NCBI GenBank assembly: GCA_003344405.1
Contig: NOWV01000006.1
Location: 186,001-250,000 of the forward strand
Length of the DNA: 64,000 nucleotides
Reading direction: 5' to 3'
From: Trichoplax sp. H2
Lineage: Eukaryota; Placozoa; Uniplacotomia; Trichoplacea
Shown: in pieces, positions 25,701 to 36,054 of the stretch
Numbering within the stretch: the stretch's first letter is position 1
How the letters are laid out: every line of letters starts with the position of its first letter
Notes under the pieces: generated by a model
Seen by the model: only the letters and a program-made list of their open reading frames with translations
The model's database searches: none
What the model was told of the DNA's origin: nothing
Program-made: the position numbers and the translations under genes

Positions 25701-28700
25701 AGTTGATTTCATTTCTTTACAGCTGGCAGTGACAGCATCACATGCTACGGCTAAAATGCAACCATACAATATTAGATATCCAACGATAAGTTCATAATAG
25801 TAATAAAAACTAATAACCTGTCGTAGTTCTTCCTTTCAAGCTAAATTCCCTAGCAGTTTGTTCTCTCTCCTGATTTGAAGCGTTATATTTTTGAGTAAAA
25901 TCCTAAAGCGTTAAATTTAACAATTTTTGAGCATATGAAAATAAGCGGTAAAAACAATAAAGTTAACGCTTGTTATGCAATGAGGTCGTACTAACCCTGT
26001 ATTGATCTCTTAACGCTTCCAATTCAGACTTCCTGATTGAAATAGAACTACTAATCATATTTAATGAGGTTACGTGTTGTTCCTTCTCATATCTGTACTT
26101 GGATAAGTTTTCTTCTGCCATAGTTTTACGTCTTTGCTATAATATAACAAATATCTAAATTTAATAATAAAGTGGGAAACATTTTTTGACGATTAAACTA
26201 TAATTGTTGTACTTACTAAGCTGGAAAGATCCATTTGCAGTTCAGATAATCTACTCCGCAAGGTTGTCACTACGGCTTCTTCCTTTTTCTTTTGAGCACT
26301 TAGTTCTTCACGCCTACGATCTTCCCAATCTTTCTGTCTCTGGCGTTCCTTCTCTAACTGTTCAGCCTATAAAGTTGAGGTAATGGATAGTGATGATAAT
26401 AATAGCGCTTACAAATGTGACACAAGTTTTAATTTTACTAAACAATCAGGTTTCACTTTTATTATGACTAACAAGTCTTTTCTCAATCATAGCTTTGCGT
26501 TGTGCTTCTTTTTCTCGCTCGATAGCTTCCTGCTGTTGCCGTAATCTTTCCATTGCTTCTTGCTTCTTTCTCTCTTGCTCCATTCTGAAAGTAAACAGGG
26601 ACAAAATTTTAGTAATTGGCAAAAATGTCTTAACTAAGTATACTAGCCTGAACCCGCTCACTTGGAGCGAACATATACGACGGTACGCAATACTGTATCA
26701 TACTACAAACAGTGCCTGACACACACATACATACACATATAAAAAAATTTAATATAATATAGTGATATTGTAGGAACATTAGGTTTTGAGACTTGAGTTA
26801 AAAGTAACAAAAACATTAAATAACCTTTCACGTTGTCGCTTCTCTTCTTCAGCTACCTCACGTTGCCTACGTTCTTCCTACGGAAAAAAATCAATTTCAT
26901 GAATATTTGCATTATAATTAATTATCAGTAAAATTCTTGGGAATGGCACTGCTACACAGAATGAGGTTTACTTGTTCTCTTCTAAGTTTATCTTGCAGCT
27001 CTTGGCGTCTTCGTTCTAATTCCTGTCGACCTTGTTCAAAGTTTCGTTTTTTCCTCTCTTCCAATGATACTGATAAATTTTGAAAGACCGGTAAATAAAA
27101 ACATACATATCCTTGAAAAATCACACAAGTTGCTATCAACCTGAAGATATTGGGAATGCAGTCTGTTTGCTGTCTACTACTTCAGATTGAAGCATTGATG
27201 ATCTTCTACGAACATATGACGCAGGCACAAGAGCAGGAGGTAGACTTTCAGGCATCGAAACTCCATCTTTTGCTAGATCACATAAATATAAGGCAAGGCA
27301 AAATTCTTCGCCCGTCAAGCGACCATCATTATCGATATCGGATAGATTCCTGTTTAAACACACGTTAGAAATGCAATTAAAACGCCGGGATAGGTTAGGT
27401 AGATTCAAAAAACAAAACCATCTTACCAAAATTAAGCAACTTAAAATATCCGCTCAAAATACTGTAAAACTTAAGTCGTGGTATTTCTCAAGAGTAAAAA
27501 TCTTGTAAAGCTATTAGAATCTTACCAAATCTGAATTAATATCTGTTGTGCAAGGCGTGATTGAGATAATATGTCTCGAGCTTGTGATCCTAAAGATCGA
27601 TTGTATCGATAAAGGATGAATAAAGTCTGAAGGCAACAATCACACAAGTACAAGTAAAGCAAAGATAATTAATTAAAACTTATTGACTAATGCATGACTA
27701 TGTGAAGAAACATTTTCACAGGTTAATCCAGGAAATTTAATAATGTACTACTGCGCTCTAATAACAGCCATTCAATACCTTGGATAAATCCAGTTTTTGC
27801 TCTGTCGTAACGGTTAAACACTTGGGTATATTTTACTTTTAAGTTCTGAGGTATTGGCTCTTGGAAAGCTTTATCACTTTGGCCTGCCGAAATACAAGTG
27901 TACGTTAAAGTATTTGCTCGAGTTATATTAATGTCGAAATAATAACACACAGCACTATCATAAAACGGATACTACATACCTGCTAGCACGCTACCTTTTC
28001 TAGGCATCGATTCAGAATCTTGACCACCAAAGTTGCTACCAACAGTAGCGGAAGATGATGGAAAGCCTGCCAGTTGGTCAAAACTGCTGCTAAAATTTGC
28101 TGCTTTAGTTTCGCCGAATGTTGCCTTTTGTTGCTGCGGATCATTACCTGAGCTCGTAGCAATTTGCATAGGCATGGTAGAGGATTTATTAGTTTGGGTC
28201 ATACCACCCATGCCGCTCAATTGACTATTAATAGCACTATCTAAGTTGAGACCGCCAGTAGAGGATGAACTCTTAGACCAATTTCCGAATGAAGATATAG
28301 TACCTTGGGTTGCGTTGTTGGCAAAGCCTCTTGCCGGCAGGGTATTCGAGTTTGTGGCCATCTGTAAGTTATCTTTAGGAGGTATTTTTGGAACTGATGC
28401 AACCGTACTTTTGATACTGTAAGGTAAGACACGTGGGACCTCAACTCCGCGTAGCTTATTCTGAATAAGATGTACAGCAATACAAAATTCTTGGATAGAC
28501 AAACGGCCATCATTATCCATGTCTGATAATCCCCTGCTCATTAATAAAATACCAAGAATTAGAAAATCTAAGACAAGGTGCATAAAGATAGCATCCGCGC
28601 TTAAACCATAGTGTTATTATTGCTACAAGAGCAGAATTTACATGACATTTCAAGCCATTTAGACATACGCGTAGTTTATGAAAATCGAAAATAATAAACT

Positions 28701-31336
28701 CTATTTTGAAAGGCTAATATTCGACTCTAGAATTTCATGGGAATCAAGGCTAAAATATGTACGAAAGTGATTTAACACATTAATATGTGTAAAGGAGTCT
28801 GCTTCTGTTACTCGATAAACAGTAAGAGTATTGGAGCATTCGGATCTGATAGTATAACGTACAGCTGGACATGATTCATTCTATTCACAATTTGCATATC
28901 ACTGCACACCAAACACAAACTATACAACCCAAGTCATACTTTTATAGAGGATTAGTAACTAAACTAACAAAGATACTCTGCAAACCGGCTTAATCATCAT
29001 CTTACACATTTTTAACTACTAAATACTAACGCTATAACAGTAAATTTTATAAATAAAGTCTTTAAATTTTCATGCATCATGCGAACAATATGTTTAAAGG
29101 ATTTAATTTGTTAGGTACTTCTGCTAAAACTGATCTAAAATGCTTTGTTATTAAATAAAGTAACAATAATGAAAATTTTTAGAGGTAAAAATACAGAATG
29201 AACTATGCTACCATACAATAATACCTATATTTCATTAGACCATTTCAATTGAATCTATTATAAATGTATCATAGAATAAGTATAGGTATTGATCTCGAGT
29301 TAAAGTATGGTAGCCAATATTTAGCAAGTCTTGAAAATAAGACGTAGGCCATAACTTACTAAAATGTCAATTTAACTTCAATTGCCCAACACTGAAAGTA
29401 TTGATAACATATTAATTAGGGATGTAAAAATATTAATGTGCATCGAGTAGCCATGGGCTGGCTACTCGATTCCTCGGGTAGATCTCTGTAAAACAAATTG
29501 TGGACCAGGTAACATAACACAATCAAAATCTTAGATTGTAACAAGATACCTTAGTTGGAATGCGATAAAAATGGAATCGATGACAATGAATGATCTGTGC
29601 ATTATTATAAAAATATATGCGTCGATAGTAACAAACAGCATCGATGTGGAAGATATATCTTTTTTACTCCTACAGTGCATACAGTATATCACATCTGGTA
29701 AACACGATAAAAGACAGTGATTGAAGAAAATACAAAAGGCACTCCCCCTTTAGTGATTTATTATTAGCAGAATGTCCGTTAACAAGACAAGGTTTAAAGT
29801 TACTGGCGATTTTAATAATATAATAAACACTTCCTATGTGACTTACCAAATTTGAGCCAGTACATTAGAAGGCAAGTTGGAACGCATGAAATAGTTTCGA
29901 GCACTTTCACCTATTATTTTACCATAATTATTGATTAGTAAAGTAATCAAATCAAAACACATTCCAAATTGTCGTTGCCAATAGCGATGTGAAAAAGGAT
30001 AAGCTGCAATACTATCGATACAGTCAACTGACACTTTTTTAATTAAAAAGCACATTCAATAAAGTCGCTACTGTCTATCGTACAGCCATTCTCCATGATC
30101 AAAATGCAATGTACAATCCATTACTTCGTCGTCTATACTGTACGTCAATAATTATAACAATTGGTTGGCAGCAGCATCAGTATCAGACAACCACCTAGTT
30201 TTGATCGATGACCCTTGGAGGATCCCCATCAACAATTAACCTTATCCATAATTCATATGTACTGTACAATCTATTTGAGAATAACTTAGAACCTCTTCAC
30301 TGCATTCTACTGTAGTTCTAGCATACAGTCGTACAAATAGAGAAGTTACGTGTGCTATCATTTAAAGAAATAAAGGTAACATACAAAAATTGTGGCGCGT
30401 TTTCCTCACTTCAAATCATGAGTGCGATCGCTATCGACAGTTTCCCATTCCAGTATTATGATCTAGCTATCACTTGACTTACCAGATAAATAGCCATTGG
30501 TGGGATTTAAGCCAGTGAACATTCTTTGGTAATTATTAAGTTGTTCAGCGGTGATAGTCCAAGGATTAGCTAGATAAAATTGGACATATTTCCATTAGAA
30601 AATAGTTTTAAGTATGGATTCAATGATTTCGTAATTCTCTTGTTCACTATTCTATTGCTCTAGTAATCATGGCGAGTGATGGCAGACACGTTGACTCGTT
30701 CCATCACAACAACTATTCCCTCTCCAACGACTGTCATGGCCAAGACTAATATCTCGTCTGTAGTAGACTACTGTCAAAATATATAAACTATCTACTGCAG
30801 ATAGGATTAATAGTAATCATTTTATCCACGTTGTAGATCAACTTGGTATCCCATGTCAACATTGTCAGCTGAAGTCGATGAAAATGATGAAGACTCAAAA
30901 CGGGCGTATTAAGTAGAGACATGAGTAGGCCTTGCTATCGTCTACCTTCATATCGTAGACTAGATACATATGGCATGCATTAAACACTACAGTATGTTGA
31001 TGTTGGCCTTTTGAAGGTGTTGACTTCGAAAAAGGACATCAACCTCTACAAAATTGCAAAGTGTGCAGTCTAATTCTGTATAAGTATGATCGAAGATATA
31101 TTAGACAACGATCGATGCCATAGTCCGTTTTCAAAGAGGAAAATAATACAGTATCCACTGAAGTAAGGATGTAAAATGGATCATAAAGATTTGACACCGT
31201 GACATTGCTACCATCCAGAAGGAAGTATGCCTTACAACACATTTCAAGTTGAAGTTGTTTCAGTATAAAATAATACTATTCGTCGCGTACCTTGACCAAC
31301 CATCATTGGTTGTTGACCAGCGTAGTTCATATTCAT
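19752..31336 (-). CDS. ITSN: Intersectin, long form (EH2, coiled coil, five SH3, DH-PH, C2)
   Basis: Intersectin is a scaffold of clathrin-mediated endocytosis; its DH-PH unit is a Cdc42-type RhoGEF. Exon 1 (ATG at 31336) encodes MNMNYAGQQPMMVGQ. EH1: NPWTITAEQLNNYQRMF (near 30570), 29847-29910 (ARNYFMRSNLP), then GLSDMDNDGRL near 28535, with in-phase joins. A Ser/Gln/Gly linker follows (28400-27980). EH2 lies near 27890-27240 (KYTQVFNRYDR; NLSDIDNDGRL). The Glu/Arg/Lys coiled coil (KLERQ-like) runs from about 27080 to 25430. Exon 24642-25314 is a Ser/Asn/Asp linker. The SH3 domains are A (24430-24130, KAMYSFDAS), B (24020-23870, RAIADYDK), C (23710-23560, VALYNYRS), D (23530-23280, KAISDYTK) and E (23070-22910, LAIYDFSA). 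The DH domain runs from 22690 to about 21690 (FLLKPMQRVTRYPLLLDK), PH from about 21380 to 20570 (PFMLNEVNVK), and C2 from about 20470 (GKCDPYVQVNLAK, DFLGSATIPLSQL) to the stop at 19752. All modules of the vertebrate long isoform are present, in the same order, in a single copy. Confidence 0.96.
25281..25298 (-). other. Clathrin-box motif in intersectin linker
   Basis: The exon 24642-25314 begins STASSDLLSLD. LLSLD fits the clathrin-box pattern L-hydrophobic-x-hydrophobic-D/E, which binds the clathrin heavy chain terminal domain. It stands at the head of a disordered linker with repeated aromatic motifs (DLFSVNW, NAFDTNW, DAFGSMSW). The motif is seen directly; binding is inferred. Confidence 0.5.
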
Positions 31337-31479
31337 GCTGTTATGGATAAAGCTATTCCAAAGTAGAGTAGAGTTCAATTAAGAAGCCATAGAAGAAATT
31401 CACCATCGACTCGAAGAGCCTTTCCTGCAGTTTGTACTTTCACTTAGTTCTGCCGTCAATGCCACTGGCGTTTCACAGC

Positions 31480-31745
31480 CTTGTACAGTGTACAGTGTAC
31501 AGTACATAACGAAGTGTCCTGTGCATACTGTATTGTACTGTACTGTACGTACAGTACACGCAATTGAGTGCACTACAGGGGGGTACAGCTACAGTACTGT
31601 ACACTGTACTGTATACTGTACCTGGACGGACAGAAACAAATCCATAATGAAGTGCCCTCTGCATTCACACAAGTGTGTGCACTACACCGGGGTCTACAGC
31701 TACAGGACTGTATAGTGTATACTCTACATGGACGGACAGAAACAA
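31480..31745. repeat. Second palindromic TACTGTAC block with a duplicated segment
   Basis: Just upstream of intersectin, GTACAGTGTACAGT/TACTGTACTGTAC units return. A segment containing GGACGGACAGAAACAAATCC occurs twice (near 31625 and 31732), each after a short palindromic run. Open frames on either strand are repeat products. Confidence 0.8.
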
Positions 31746-31779
31746 ATCCAGTTACACTAAAGAGGATTTTTGTAGAATT

Positions 31780-32200
31780 TTTTTTTCTTTCCTCTTTGAA
31801 GAGGTATGGAATTATTTTAAGTATTTCACTGATAAAAGAGAGATCAGAGAGGTTTTTGACCTCTATGAAAGAAAGATAGAAGTATTTAAACTACTAAAAG
31901 GGAGATGGAGGTATTGAATCCTACATTCGAGTACTGTATGTTGTGGCTAGTGTTACGCAATGTGTGCATGGGTATACTGTACGGTAGTGCTGCCACGGTC
32001 TATGGAGGGTTCTGCAAGTTATGATTTTGCCTTTAGTTTATTATATTACTGCGACAGTGCATCAATCTGTAGGGAAATTACTGATGTATTAAAGACGTAC
32101 TTTATTACCTCGATGAAGAGTGATGGAAGTATGTATTGATCGTAAATAAATACTAAAAGAGAGGTCATACAGGTTTTCTGACCTCTATATCGCTCTATGC
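31780..32200. repeat. Two related hairpin-bearing segments
   Basis: Segments near 31830-31880 and 32150-32195 share ACTAAAAGAGAG/TAAAAGAGAGAT and a stem ending in GACCTCTAT. The first has stem AGAGGT (31848-31853) with ACCTCT (31859-31864). The second has GAGGTCA (32161-32167) with TGACCTC (32179-32185). CCTCTTTGAAGAGG near 31791 is another small palindrome. No coding content is supported. Confidence 0.6.
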
Positions 32201-32942
32201 AAAGCCCAGACTTAGTCCGAAATGGTCTATTTTGGGGAAATATAAGGATCTGTACTCTTTATCCCATAGTTTTGCTTTTAGTTGTTGCGCCAGAGCATCC
32301 TTCTGGAGTGGCGCAGGAGAGTCTCGGATGTGCTACTATTTTGATAATACCATTGTAACATAAGTTACATTGAGAAGTAGAAATCCCATTCATACAAGGT
32401 GGCATAAAATTCAACTACCAGGAATAATTTATACCACATGCAATCACTATGACTATGACGTTAACTTGAGCAATAGATCATGATAAATTAATAGAACTAG
32501 TAACATATTTTACTATATTTGCATCATAATAGTGCAATTATAAAATTAAATGATCAGTACAACAGCAATATTTTTAATGAATTGCAATAAGATGAACATA
32601 GCTATTCCACATATAAAATATCAGCCTGTCAGTGTTTAATAATATGCTAGAGCTTAGAATGATTAACAAACATATATCGCTATTTTTACGCATCATACAA
32701 TCAGAAGATGAGCTGGATAGACTTATGAACATTTCAATGCCACAATCGCAAGGTTGAGTGTAATAATGCTATTCACCACTGCTCTATACAGCAAGAAATA
32801 GAATTCGGTATTTTGACCATCTTAAAGTATTTACAGTCCAATCGAAGTTGATATTTTACGATATCTTCTCGTATTATCATATAGGATATTTGAATAGCAA
32901 ATACTATTTCCAAAGTACAAATTTTAAGTTCCAACGCAGGCA
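32201..32942. other. Intergenic stretch downstream of MRPS6
   Basis: This stretch lies between the hairpin repeats and the MRPS6 stop codon. It is AT-rich, should include the MRPS6 3' UTR, and shows no convincing coding sequence. Confidence 0.45.
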
Positions 32943-33560
32943 TCAAATCCTCCATTTAGACCTTCTACATATCTTCTTTTCCTTTCTGAAACTGATGGTC
33001 ACAGGATCATCATTTGATACAATGGAGTGTCTAATTACATCTTCGTCAAGTTTCAGCTCACTATGCAATCGCTTAACAATTGGTGGCGCTCCGTGGAAAT
33101 CGAAAAGGAAATAGCTGTTGTATATGTGTAATAAAGTCAAAAGAATCATTGTTAGGTTGTAAAGGTTAAGGGCTTGATTCTATATGCTATCCATTCCATT
33201 GCTGAAAGCAAACTAGATAATATGCGTCCAAGCAAACATTTCTATACAGGCACTGTATAAATTATACAGTATTAGATTATCATTTGCAGCTTACCTTCCT
33301 CTATCGTACCAAACGGTGTGAGCTCTTATCCTATAAGGCAATAGTCTATCAGTCCCTAAATTTTCTACTTTACGTATTACACCGCCTTGATTAAAAATTC
33401 TCGAAGCTGTTCTTTTCAACATTTCGATATACTGTTCCGGCTGTAAAAGCGAAATATTGACATCAAAGTTAGAAAAAAAGAGCCATAGTAATTTGTAGAT
33501 CAAGTCCGATTTTACCTGTTTCATACAGCGTATTATTATAGGCATTTCATATCGCGGCAT
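32943..33560 (-). CDS. MRPS6: Small ribosomal subunit protein bS6m
   Basis: This is a component of the small subunit (28S) of the mitochondrial ribosome. Three exons (33516-33560, 33295-33440, 32943-33114) join with phases 0 and 2 into 363 nt, 120 residues plus stop; human MRPS6 has 125. Exon 1 is MPRYEMPIIIRCMKQ, the bS6 first strand. Exon 2 has VIRKVENLGTDRLLPYRIRA, matching the family LENLG...LPYRI motif. Exon 3 starts in YFLFDFHGAPPIVKRLHSEL and continues LDEDVIRHSIV. The tail is basic (RKEKKICRRSKWRI), as expected for rRNA contact. As in other animals, there is no long cleavable presequence. It lies head-to-tail with intersectin, about 1.6 kb from the intersectin start. Confidence 0.96.
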
Positions 33561-34099
33561 CTCGGTTTCGTAGGTGATAATCGGTCACCAAGGTATGTAT
33601 GTATATCAACAGTAATAAAAATCCTACAAAGGTGTAGAGAGTCGATTGAAAGGAAAGTCTTAAATTATGCCTGGAGAAACTTAAATAGTACAAAATATCC
33701 TAATTTTAAACTACCCACAATATGCTTACACACCGATATCTTTCCAGTACTTGAAAGGCTTTTATGCTCTACACAATCCTTTCAAAATAGCTCGCATGCA
33801 GACACCAATACAGCCACTGAAAACCAGTAACCCAATGCACAATAGGTATGCGATGGATTATCCTAACTCTTCACAACAGGTAGACTGCAGGCTATGCTCC
33901 TAACTTTTGCAGAAAGTGTGGCAGAGTTTTTGGTTGGATAGTCAGCTGGACAGCCTATGCCTACAGTAATACTATTGATAGTTAGTATTCGTATACGGCA
34001 CATTTGACATGTAAGTGCGGTACCAGATGCCTACGATTAGATTGATTGATAGTGACTTGATATGATACTGATGACTGGCCATGGACTACCAGAAGGAAA
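33561..34099. other. Intergenic stretch upstream of MRPS6
   Basis: Upstream of the MRPS6 start this should contain its promoter. No core element stands out and no gene is seen. Confidence 0.4.
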
Positions 34100-34200
34100 C
34101 CTGGACCCGATGGGCTGATCCTTCCCTCAGACAGACGGACTTTTCTTACCTAATAAGAGTCGTCAATATCGAAAAATGACTACTTAGTATGGATTTTCCG
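34100..34200. repeat. Dispersed repeat copy shared with 13.75-13.84 kb
   Basis: CCCTCAGACAGACGGAC followed by a CTTACC/TTTACC, GAGTCGTC and AAATGACTACT series occurs here and at about 13772-13835 (CCCTCAGACAGACGGACGCC, TTTACCAAAT, GAGTCCGTCG, AAATGGCTACT). Spacing and order match, so the two copies are related over at least 70 bp. Confidence 0.65.
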
Positions 34201-34377
34201 TATTTATTTTTCAAATCATCGGTACTAGTACTAATTTAAATCACATCAACAATCTTATATAAAAGTTTCCAAGTAAAACTGAGTAGTGGATAATAAGATT
34301 TAACGTAATATGACTTAATTAAGAAAATAGCGGTCAATTCAAAACCAACAGTCCACCTACTAAAGTACTGTTATAAC

Positions 34378-34980
34378 GGAGTATTTGGCACAATGTTTGG
34401 ACCAGATGGAGGCCGAAAATGTCTGTCCGTCCAGGAGTGACTCCAGCTCTTCTTCTATCGGTCCATGCTACAGGCGCAATTTGTGCACCAAACTTGTGAC
34501 TCTATCAAGTCAGTAACCAGTAAGTCAACCTCAATAGTACTGTTTGCATACTAAATTACAGTCAAAAGGAAGTGTTTGGCATTATATTTTGACGAGATGC
34601 AGCCGAAAAGTTCCGTCCGTCCAAGGACTCATTCTTGGTCTTCTTCAAGCCGTCCAAGCTGCTGACGATACTGTACCAAGCTCGCCGACTGAGACTGTAC
34701 TTGCGCACTATACATGTAACTCTATTAAGTCAGTGACCACTATATCAATCTCAATAGTACCGTTTGCTTACTAAAGTACTGTCAAAAGGAAGTGTTTGCC
34801 ACTATACATTGACGAAATAAGGCCGAAGAGTTCCGTCCGTCCAAGACTGATTCTTGGACTCCTTCAAGCCGTTCAAAGCTAGCACACTGAGACTGCACTT
34901 GCGCACTATACATGTGACTCAGTAACCAGTATCTCAACCTCAATAGTGTACTGTAATGCAGTAGTGAAAAATGGGCCTCC
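34378..34980. repeat. Three tandem units of about 190-220 bp
   Basis: GGAAGTGTTTGGCA or GGAGTATTTGGCA begins units near 34378, 34568 and 34790. Each continues with GCCGAAAAG/GCCGAAGAG, TCCGTCCGTCCAAG, TTCTTCAAGCCGTCC and a CTCAATAGTAC end piece. The frame at 34544-34774 falls inside the array and is not supported as a gene. Confidence 0.8.
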
Positions 34981-35189
34981 GATGCTCATGGACTACAAGG
35001 AATATCAAATTATATTATATTACATTGTACCAGTAGAATTTCTAGTAGTCCATGCTTGAATTGTAATTTTCCCCATACCTTTTTCTGTTAGTGGTAGCTG
35101 TACTATTCACTTGTACACAAAACTACTGTAATTAGCTGAAATCACGACATCAGTGTATCTACTAGTATACTGCATTCTTCAAAGCCAAT

Positions 35190-35310
35190 CGAGCAGCTCA
35201 TTGGGATGACAATCGTAGGCAGTATTGCGTCCCGTTTCACATGTATGATACAATTGAAATGACCAGTCAATGAGTCTAACTCTCATTTTTAGTATGGCGA
35301 ATAACCCGTC
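35190..35310. repeat. Dispersed repeat copy shared with 13.09-13.21 kb
   Basis: AGCAGCT, an AGTAT...GCGT...CCGTT series, GATACAATTGAAATGACCAG and a CCCGTCCCTGGC end occur here. The same order is seen at about 13086-13210 (AGCAGCTAATTTG, ACAGTATAGTGTACCGTTAC, GATACAGTTGAAATGACCAG, CCAGTCCCGTCCC). This is a second repeat shared between the two intergenic blocks. Confidence 0.6.
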
Positions 35311-36054
35311 CCTGGCTCTTTAGTATAACATGACTGATGAGTGATGACTTCACCCACAGCATTACCATACGCCTGCATCCTTGTTTCTATAGCAACCTGA
35401 AAGTCATAAACGATTGGCGACCTGGCTTAAATCCATATATAACCAATATCTAATTACAGTGTATACTCGTATTTATATATCCAGTTATCTATTCTACACA
35501 TTTACACCACATATATTGCATTTAGAATACTTTGCGCTATTGAGTAATAGATTCTCGTGAATTGATTTTGTATCATGTTATAGTGTAGATCAAACACAGT
35601 TTAAAAGCCTCGCTACAACATCAGAAGTGATATAAGATACATAAGAGTAAAACAAATTGCCATCTCATCAGTCTATGGTGCACCGATACAAATTTTGGAT
35701 AATTCCATTATATTCATCAAACAGATTAGATATTAGCGTCGATAGTGTGTCGGACTGCACTCCAATCGGAGCTTAGGTACGCGTTCTCATATTCTTGGTG
35801 TAAAATACAACTTTGGCAGTATAACTAAATTTCACCTGAAAGCAATCTCTCACTATTGGCAGTCAACTTGAACGTAGTATTAATTTTTACGGATTTATCA
35901 AGCAGATAACCAAGATGGCACAAACATTCACGTTACCGCATCATTTCTCCTCAAGATCCATTTAATAAATTTAAAAATAATAACAGCAAGGCCATAAATC
36001 GATTTTTAATATTGCTGCATTAATTGTAAAGCCTGAAGTAGAATCCCCAAAGCA
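35311..36054. promoter_or_regulatory. Upstream region of the coiled-coil gene with CAAGATGGC element and upstream ORF
   Basis: A second CAAGATGGC (35911-35919) lies about 140 bp before the ATG at 36055. Its own ATG opens a 16-codon frame (MAQTFTLPHHFSSRSI) that stops before the main start. If transcription begins upstream of 35911, this would be an upstream ORF; if the element marks the transcription start, it is promoter only. Both are inference. The rest of the stretch shows nothing notable. Confidence 0.35.
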
